Shown here in pieces: positions 33,804 through 38,485 of a stretch of 38,485 bases of DNA. The notes under the pieces were generated by a model. The model worked only from the letters and a program-made list of their open reading frames with translations, did no database searches and was not told the DNA's origin. The stretch spans positions 1 through 38,485 of the forward strand of contig CALGKJ010000230.1 of assembly GCA_937930535.1 (NCBI GenBank). The letters are read 5' to 3'. This stretch comes from an uncultured Clostridia bacterium. Lineage in GTDB: Bacteria > Bacillota > Clostridia > Lutisporales > Lutisporaceae. The position numbers were made by a program, and so were the translations under genes. How positions within the stretch are numbered: position 1 is the stretch's first letter; each line of letters begins with the position of its first letter.

Positions 33804-35036
33804 TTGAGCTATGAAAATCTAAGAAAATATGACCCTGAAATATATAAGACTATAGAACTGGAGGAAGAAAGACAATACAACAAAATAGAGCTTATAGCCT
33901 CTGAAAATTTTATAAGCAAGGCAGTAATGGAGACCATGGGTTCACCCCTTGCAAACAAGTATGCAGAGGGATATCCAAGCAAGAGATACTACGGCGGCTG
34001 TGAATATGTAGATATATCAGAAAACATTGCAATAGAAAGACTAACCTCACTTTTCGGAGCAGAGTATGCAAATGTTCAGCCTCACTCCGGCTCTCAAGCC
34101 AATATGGGGGTTTATCTAAGTGTCCTGGATCCTGGTGATAAGGTTTTGGGGATGGATTTGTCTCATGGAGGACACCTTACCCATGGAAGTCCTGTAAACT
34201 TTTCAGGCAAGCTGTTTAACTTTATTTACTATGGCGTTGACGAAAAAGGCTTTATAGACTATGAGGAGCTTAGAAAAATAGCTGTAAAGGAAAAACCCAA
34301 AATGATTGTAGCTGGTGCCAGTGCATATCCAAGAATAATTGATTTTAAAAGAATAAGAGAAGTATGCGACGAGATAGGTGCATATATGATGGTTGACATG
34401 GCGCACATTGCTGGCTTAGTTGCAGCAAATGTGCATCCAAGTCCAGTGCCATACGCAGACTTTGTTACAACAACAACACATAAGACCTTGAGAGGACCAA
34501 GAGGCGGAGCTATACTATGCAAGGAGAAGTATGCAAGGGATATTGATAAGGCAATATTCCCAGGTATACAAGGAGGGCCGCTGATGCATGTAATAGCTGC
34601 AAAGGCAGTATGCTTTAAGGAAGCGGCATCTGATGAGTTTAAGGAATACCAGACAATGGTTATAAAAAATGCAAAGGCACTTGCAAAAGCACTGATGGAA
34701 AGAGGTTTTAAGCTGGTATCAGACGGCACAGACAACCATTTGATGCTGGTTGATCTGAGAAACAAGGACGTAACAGGCAGAGAAGCAGAGCATCTGCTTG
34801 ATGAAATAGGCATTACTGTAAATAAAAATACTGTACCCTTTGAAACACAAAGTCCTTTTGTAACCAGCGGTATAAGAATAGGTACTCCTGCAATTACTAC
34901 AAGAGGATTGGCTGAGAAGGATATGGAGGAAATAGCAGACATCATCAATTGGACTATAGACAATAAAGATGCTGATAAGACTCCAGCAATAAGCAGAGTA
35001 AAGGCTCTTTGCGATAAATTTATAAGGCAGGCTTGA
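33804..35036 (+). CDS. glyA: Serine hydroxymethyltransferase
   Basis: 410 residues from a TTG start with AAAGGAA upstream. It is a standard [34 protein letters not shown], the PLP lysine Lys227 in [14 protein letters not shown], and [13 protein letters not shown]. It interconverts serine and glycine with tetrahydrofolate in the cytoplasm, supplying one-carbon units. The RtcB-type ligase gene follows after 4 nt, so the two are co-transcribed. Confidence 0.96.
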   Translation: MSYENLRKYDPEIYKTIELEEERQYNKIELIASENFISKAVMETMGSPLANKYAEGYPSKRYYGGCEYVDISENIAIERLTSLFGAEYANVQPHSGSQANMGVYLSVLDPGDKVLGMDLSHGGHLTHGSPVNFSGKLFNFIYYGVDEKGFIDYEELRKIAVKEKPKMIVAGASAYPRIIDFKRIREVCDEIGAYMMVDMAHIAGLVAANVHPSPVPYADFVTTTTHKTLRGPRGGAILCKEKYARDIDKAIFPGIQGGPLMHVIAAKAVCFKEAASDEFKEYQTMVIKNAKALAKALMERGFKLVSDGTDNHLMLVDLRNKDVTGREAEHLLDEIGITVNKNTVPFETQSPFVTSGIRIGTPAITTRGLAEKDMEEIADIINWTIDNKDADKTPAISRVKALCDKFIRQA

Positions 35037-35040
35037 TTAA

Positions 35041-36231
35041 ATGATAGAACTACAAGGAAAATACAACACCGCAAAGGTATACACAGACAATCTTGAGCAG
35101 GAAGCGGCTGCTCAGATTATTGAGCTGTGCAATCAGGAATTAGCACAGGGAAGCAAAATCAGAATAATGCCGGATACCCATGCAGGGGCAGGCTGCACCA
35201 TTGGTACTACAATGACCATCAGCGACAAGGTAGTGCCTAATCTTGTAGGCGTGGACATAGGCTGCGGCATGGAGACTATACGAATAAAGCAGAGTAATAT
35301 TGAGCTTCAAAAGCTGGATAAGTCAATCTACAGCTTGATACCCTCCGGCTTTGATATAAGGCAGAAGCAGCATAAGTATGCAGAAGAAATCAACTTTGAC
35401 GGTTTGGCATGTAAAAAGCATGTTAACCTAAATAGAGCAAAGCTGAGCATAGGAACACTGGGAGGTGGAAACCACTTTATAGAGGTGGGCAGGGATGAAG
35501 AAGAAAATCTATACCTTATAGTACATTCCGGCAGCCGCAATTTGGGAAAGCAGGTGGCAGAATATTATCAGGAAAAGGCATATAAGGAGCTTGTCAAATT
35601 AAATGAACTAAAAGACGAGCTTGTAAATAAGCTAAAAGCAGAAGGCAGGGAAAAAGAAATACAAGATGAGCTGAAAAAGCTGAAAGCCACAAATGTAAAC
35701 AAGGCTTTAGCGTACTTGGAGGGTGAAAGCTTTAATGACTATATAAATGATATGAAGATTGTTCAAGCCTATGCAGCCTACAATAGAAAAGCCATAATAG
35801 ACGAGCTTGTCAAGCATAATAAGCTTAAGGTAGTTGAACAGTTTACTACCATTCATAATTATATAGACATGGATACTATGATACTTAGAAAAGGTGCTAT
35901 CTCAGCGAAAAAAGACGAGAAAGTGCTAGTCCCTATCAATATGAGAGATGGAAGTCTTATTTGTATCGGCAAGGGAAACCCTGACTGGAACTGCTCAGCC
36001 CCTCACGGAGCAGGCAGACTGATGAGCAGAAGCAAGGCAAAGCAGGTAATAACCCTAAAAGAATATGAAAAATCGATGGACGGTATATTTACCACCTCTG
36101 TAAACAAATCCACTCTGGACGAAGCACCTATGGCTTATAAGCCTATGAGCGAAATAATCGAAAATATCAAGGATGCAGTTGACATTATGAAAGCTATTAA
36201 GCCCCTATATAATTTTAAAGCGGCAGAATAG
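35041..36231 (+). CDS. rtcB: RtcB-family RNA ligase
   Basis: 396 residues, shorter than E. coli RtcB (408) but complete. Metal-site and catalytic features are MPDTHAGAGCTIG, VGVDIGCGME, GGGNHFIEV, VHSGSRNLGK, and the guanylylated histidine in NCSAPHGAGR. RtcB joins 2',3'-cyclic phosphate or 3'-phosphate RNA ends to 5'-OH ends using GTP, for RNA repair. No archease gene accompanies it. It lies 4 nt after glyA, an unusual pairing. Confidence 0.92.
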   Translation: MIELQGKYNTAKVYTDNLEQEAAAQIIELCNQELAQGSKIRIMPDTHAGAGCTIGTTMTISDKVVPNLVGVDIGCGMETIRIKQSNIELQKLDKSIYSLIPSGFDIRQKQHKYAEEINFDGLACKKHVNLNRAKLSIGTLGGGNHFIEVGRDEEENLYLIVHSGSRNLGKQVAEYYQEKAYKELVKLNELKDELVNKLKAEGREKEIQDELKKLKATNVNKALAYLEGESFNDYINDMKIVQAYAAYNRKAIIDELVKHNKLKVVEQFTTIHNYIDMDTMILRKGAISAKKDEKVLVPINMRDGSLICIGKGNPDWNCSAPHGAGRLMSRSKAKQVITLKEYEKSMDGIFTTSVNKSTLDEAPMAYKPMSEIIENIKDAVDIMKAIKPLYNFKAAE

Positions 36232-36241
36232 GATTTTGATA

Positions 36242-36270
36242 TTGAAAAAGGAACAAATGTTCGCTATAAT
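36242..36270 (+). promoter_or_regulatory. Promoter with LexA (SOS) box
   Basis: TTGAAA (36242-36247) and TATAAT (36265-36270) are 17 nt apart. The spacer contains GAACAAATGTTC (36251-36262), a perfect match to the Gram-positive LexA box GAAC-N4-GTTC. Binding of LexA would block this promoter until DNA damage. Confidence 0.8.
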
Positions 36271-36303
36271 TATAACATCAGTAAATGGAAGGATGTGCTA
36301 ACG

Positions 36304-37302
36304 TTGAGTAATATTTATAGCGAAATATCCATAAAAAGTTTGGAGCCTATGAAAGTAGCAAGCTATCGCATTATTAGTCAAAATCCCGAAGAAGAAGTCA
36401 TGGAATATATGAATAACTGGGCAAGAAAAAATGAACTAAACAAACAGGAAAATATGAGAAACTTTGGATTCGACGTACCTGTCAGTAAAGAGCAGGCAGA
36501 AAAAGGGCTGAGAGGATATGAGTACTGGCTTACTGTGTCCGATACTGCTGTTGAGTCCGATAAAGTAAAAATAAAATATATTGAAGCAGATGAGTACGCA
36601 GTACTAAGGATAACCAATCCCTTTGAAAACCCCTTTGATACCATTCCACAGGGTTGGAAACAGCTTAATGACTGGGTAATGAATGGGGAATATAAGACTA
36701 CTAACTATAATAATAGATATTGGCTTGAAGAAGTTATACAAGAGGGAAATACTACATATATGGATATTTACTATCCGGTAAAGGACGGAGGAAGAAAGCC
36801 AAAGGCAGAAATCGTAAAGTTTTCCGTAGTTGAGCTTGAATCCTGCAAGCTGATAGGAAAGGAAATCCGCTGTATGATGGGACATCCTCAAGGCAACCCT
36901 ATACCAGCCTTTTGGGAAAAATGCAATGAGGACGACACTATGAAAAGCATCCAAAAACACCCCGACAGAGTATACAGCAATGCATGTGCAGGCTGGATGG
37001 GCAGATTTGACCCCGCTGACAACACCTTTTCCTATATAGTGGGCATATTCGTAAAGCCAGACGCTGATGTACCAGAAGGACTAATCAGCATCCACATGCC
37101 CAAATGCCGCTGTGCCGTAGCCACTATGCAAGGTATAGAACCAGACGTGTATATTAATGCACACTGCTCCACAGAAGCAGAAATGAAAAAGCAAGGCTTG
37201 CAATTTAATGAAAGCCTAGGCTTTGAAATGGAATGGTATGACGAGAGATTCGCTCAAAATGAGGGATATAAGGTGATTGATCTGTATATGCCTGTTTTGT
37301 AG
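36304..37302 (+). CDS. Tandem GyrI-like small-molecule-binding domain protein
   Basis: 332 residues from a TTG at 36304, about 11 nt after GGAAGG; a GTG at 36295 is also in frame. There are two GyrI-like (AraC effector-binding) domains in tandem, about residues 1-160 and 165-332; the second ends in a strand of the YDERF...VIDLYMPV type. No helix-turn-helix is present, so it is not itself a transcription factor. Stand-alone GyrI-like proteins bind small molecules, and E. coli GyrI (SbmC) protects gyrase and is SOS-induced. The LexA box in this promoter supports a similar protective or hydrolytic role. Confidence 0.75.
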   Translation: MSNIYSEISIKSLEPMKVASYRIISQNPEEEVMEYMNNWARKNELNKQENMRNFGFDVPVSKEQAEKGLRGYEYWLTVSDTAVESDKVKIKYIEADEYAVLRITNPFENPFDTIPQGWKQLNDWVMNGEYKTTNYNNRYWLEEVIQEGNTTYMDIYYPVKDGGRKPKAEIVKFSVVELESCKLIGKEIRCMMGHPQGNPIPAFWEKCNEDDTMKSIQKHPDRVYSNACAGWMGRFDPADNTFSYIVGIFVKPDADVPEGLISIHMPKCRCAVATMQGIEPDVYINAHCSTEAEMKKQGLQFNESLGFEMEWYDERFAQNEGYKVIDLYMPVL

Positions 37303-37476
37303 GAGATATGGTTGGTTTTAAGAACAGTATAAAGCAAAACTATTTCACACACCTTTTGTAGATTTAAATTTATAATTATTGTTGTTACAATTCATCCCAC
37401 TGTGATATTATTACCATATTATCAAGTTTATGTTATTCGGCATGGAATTACGATTACTTATGATAAACTTAAGCAT

Positions 37477-37517
37477 AAAATGTATATGATGTACATAAAG
37501 TACATAGTGTACATTTT
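37477..37517 (+). promoter_or_regulatory. Palindromic operator of the Phd-HicB/HicA pair
   Basis: A 41-bp near-perfect inverted repeat opens AAAATGTA and closes TACATTTT, with ATGTAC and GTACAT arms inside. An extended -10, TGGTATAAT, lies just downstream (37527-37535), so the palindrome covers the -35 region. It is the expected site for autorepression by the antitoxin. Confidence 0.7.
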
Positions 37518-37559
37518 ACGTAAATATGGTATAATGGAGGTGAACAGGGGGTGTTTAAA

Positions 37560-37985
37560 ATGTTAGCAGTAAATGCTACCGATATGAGAAAAGACTTTGG
37601 CGGCTATATAGATAAAATTATTAGAACTAAACCTATATTCGTAAAACGCTCCAGAGATTATTTTATGGGAATTAGTTTAGAAATGGCTAAAGAGCTGGTT
37701 GAAGATGTCATTTTTCATATAGATGAATACATAGAAGCAGATGGAACAATTACTTTATCACTTGAAGGCTTTGATTTAGTTGTAAATGGTGAGAGTAAAA
37801 AGGAAGCCATAAATTCTCTAATACAGGATTTAAGAGAATATGCTCTTGAATACTACCAAGATATAGAATTTTGGTCAAGTGATATAAATAGAAGAAAGCA
37901 AATAAAAAGTATACTAAAAGTTCTCTTAATTGAGGATGATAACGAGTTAAAGGAAAGCTTTTTATGCCAAGCTGGAAAGAGTTAA
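37560..37985 (+). CDS. Antitoxin with Phd-like and HicB-like regions
   Basis: 141 residues from the ATG at 37560, with AGGGGG upstream; a GTG at 37551 is too close to that site. The first 50 residues look like a Phd/YefM DNA-binding domain (VNATDMRKDFGGYIDKII, then PIFVKRSRDYFMGIS). The middle, GTITLSLEGFDLVVNG followed by ESKKEAINSLIQDLREYALEY, resembles the partial RNase H fold of HicB. It therefore joins features of two antitoxin families. It overlaps the HicA-like toxin gene by 22 nt and is probably self-repressing through the palindrome upstream. Confidence 0.78.
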   Translation: MLAVNATDMRKDFGGYIDKIIRTKPIFVKRSRDYFMGISLEMAKELVEDVIFHIDEYIEADGTITLSLEGFDLVVNGESKKEAINSLIQDLREYALEYYQDIEFWSSDINRRKQIKSILKVLLIEDDNELKESFLCQAGKS

Positions 37986-38182
37986 AAAGATTTTGTGACA
38001 GAGATGGCTGGGAACTTTACAAGGATACTGACCACTACTACTACAGAAAAGTAGAAACAGATGGAATCATAAGAAGAACAAAAGTATCCAAAGGCTCAGG
38101 AGAAATCAAGCACCATCTTTGGAGAGAAATATTAAAAAAGCAACTAGGTGTAACACAGGAGTACTTTAATAATAGAATATAA
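37964..38182 (+). CDS. hicA: HicA-like toxin
   Basis: 72 residues, with AAAGGAAAG before the ATG, inside the antitoxin gene. The double-stranded RNA-binding-like fold of HicA is seen: SWKELKRFCDRDGWELYKDTDHYYYRK carries the catalytic-type histidine, followed by a strand and the REILKKQLGV helix. HicA toxins cleave mRNA. Here the histidine is followed by Y-Y-Y rather than the usual H-x-x-Y, so it is a divergent member. Confidence 0.78.
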   Translation: MPSWKELKRFCDRDGWELYKDTDHYYYRKVETDGIIRRTKVSKGSGEIKHHLWREILKKQLGVTQEYFNNRI

Positions 38183-38190
38183 TATTATTG

Positions 38191-38238
38191 AAAAGCATGT
38201 CACATTATGCTAGTATATCCATAATGTGACATGCTTTT
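38191..38238 (+). terminator. Intrinsic terminator of the toxin-antitoxin operon
   Basis: A perfect 19-bp stem (38191-38209 with 38220-38238) and 10-nt loop, starting AAAA and ending TTTT, lie 9 nt after the toxin stop. It can probably act in both directions. Confidence 0.88.
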
Positions 38239-38262
38239 ATATTTCGGTAATAGGTTGGGGGG

Positions 38263-38485
38263 ATGAATGTGCGTTATGAATATCCTTTTATTTATTGGGG
38301 TAACTGGGGAATAAAATACACCTTCGCTATATTTTTAGTCGCTTTATTACTATTGTTTTCCACATATTCCTTATTTAAAAAAAATCTTAAGATAATTTTT
38401 AAATATAACCTGAGTAAATTTTTCACAATAAAAATTCTTATACCATACTTACTACTAATACCATTCTATTGGTGGGAATATTTGA
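38263..38485 (+). CDS. Small membrane protein, 3' partial
   Basis: The frame from the ATG at 38263 stays open to the window end (74 codons). Two hydrophobic segments are seen (YTFAIFLVALLLLFSTYSLF and ILIPYLLLIPFYWW), joined by a basic loop, so it is an integral membrane protein. A G-rich site (GGGGGG) precedes the start. I do not recognise its family. Confidence 0.55.
   Translation, partial: MNVRYEYPFIYWGNWGIKYTFAIFLVALLLLFSTYSLFKKNLKIIFKYNLSKFFTIKILIPYLLLIPFYWWEYL

Noticed and set aside
34259-35074. 271-residue minus-strand frame opposite glyA
   Set aside because: It is an antisense shadow of a well-conserved SHMT gene, with low-complexity composition and no family motifs.
1-38485. CRISPR arrays, tRNA or rRNA genes, insertion sequences
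   Set aside because: No regularly spaced repeats, cloverleaf-like segments, rRNA stretches or transposase frames were seen on reading either strand.

Overview
The window is AT-rich DNA with nearly every gene on the + strand, strong AGGAGG-type ribosome binding sites, short intergenic gaps and clostridial-looking proteins (clostridial IlvD-type dehydratase, RRNPP-type regulator with short secreted peptides, GAAC-N4-GTTC SOS box). It looks like a chromosomal segment of a low-GC Clostridia species; I cannot name the genus from sequence alone.

Layout. 1-3031: right end of an operon with a membrane-anchored HAD-type protein cut by the window edge, a radical SAM protein and an endonuclease/exonuclease/phosphatase-fold protein. 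3144-4004: a Nudix-GNAT fusion. 4227-4815: a Phd/YefM-RelE/ParE toxin-antitoxin pair with its terminator. 4915-5660: gene debris, including a frameshifted ImmA/IrrE-like protease.

5809-25624 is the centrepiece: 17 co-directional genes preceded by a good promoter. They encode a DUF362 protein, an amidohydrolase, a radical SAM/SPASM enzyme, an unusual PAPS-reductase-like protein (PqqD-like domain + zinc ribbon + PP-loop), an IlvD-family dehydratase, a GNAT, an HPr-kinase-like protein, an aminotransferase, an MTA/SAH-nucleosidase-like protein, an M20 peptidase, a stand-alone adenylation enzyme, an ABC-2 exporter (one ATPase, two permeases), an ATP-grasp ligase, a 754-residue protein of unknown function and an HD-domain hydrolase. 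There is no NRPS carrier/condensation module, no PKS and no obvious RiPP precursor. My inference is a biosynthetic cluster for a small exported molecule, in which dehydratase plus aminotransferase make an unusual amino acid, adenylating and ATP-grasp enzymes join the parts, and the radical SAM and PP-loop enzymes tailor it, perhaps with sulfur.

25678-26555: a second Nudix gene, paralogous to the one at 3144, in which an inorganic-pyrophosphatase-like domain sits where the GNAT domain used to be; a decayed GNAT relic follows. The two paralogs are direct repeats flanking the whole cluster. 26658-27626: a serine hydrolase of the beta-lactamase/DD-peptidase fold.

27902-29447: an RRNPP-like TPR regulator followed by two tandem 45-residue secreted pro-peptides, not previously delimited by a simple ORF search, sharing the core DPWGRSC: a likely quorum-sensing cassette, closed by a terminator. 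29735-29905: a possible small RNA. 30233-33430: acyl-CoA dehydrogenase, FkbH-like protein and C-N hydrolase, reminiscent of glyceryl/hydroxymalonyl-type extender-unit chemistry but with no carrier protein. 33804-36231: glyA and an RtcB-type RNA ligase. 36304-37302: a tandem GyrI-like protein whose promoter carries a perfect LexA box. 37560-38182: a Phd-HicB fusion antitoxin with a HicA toxin behind a long palindromic operator. The window ends inside a small membrane protein.
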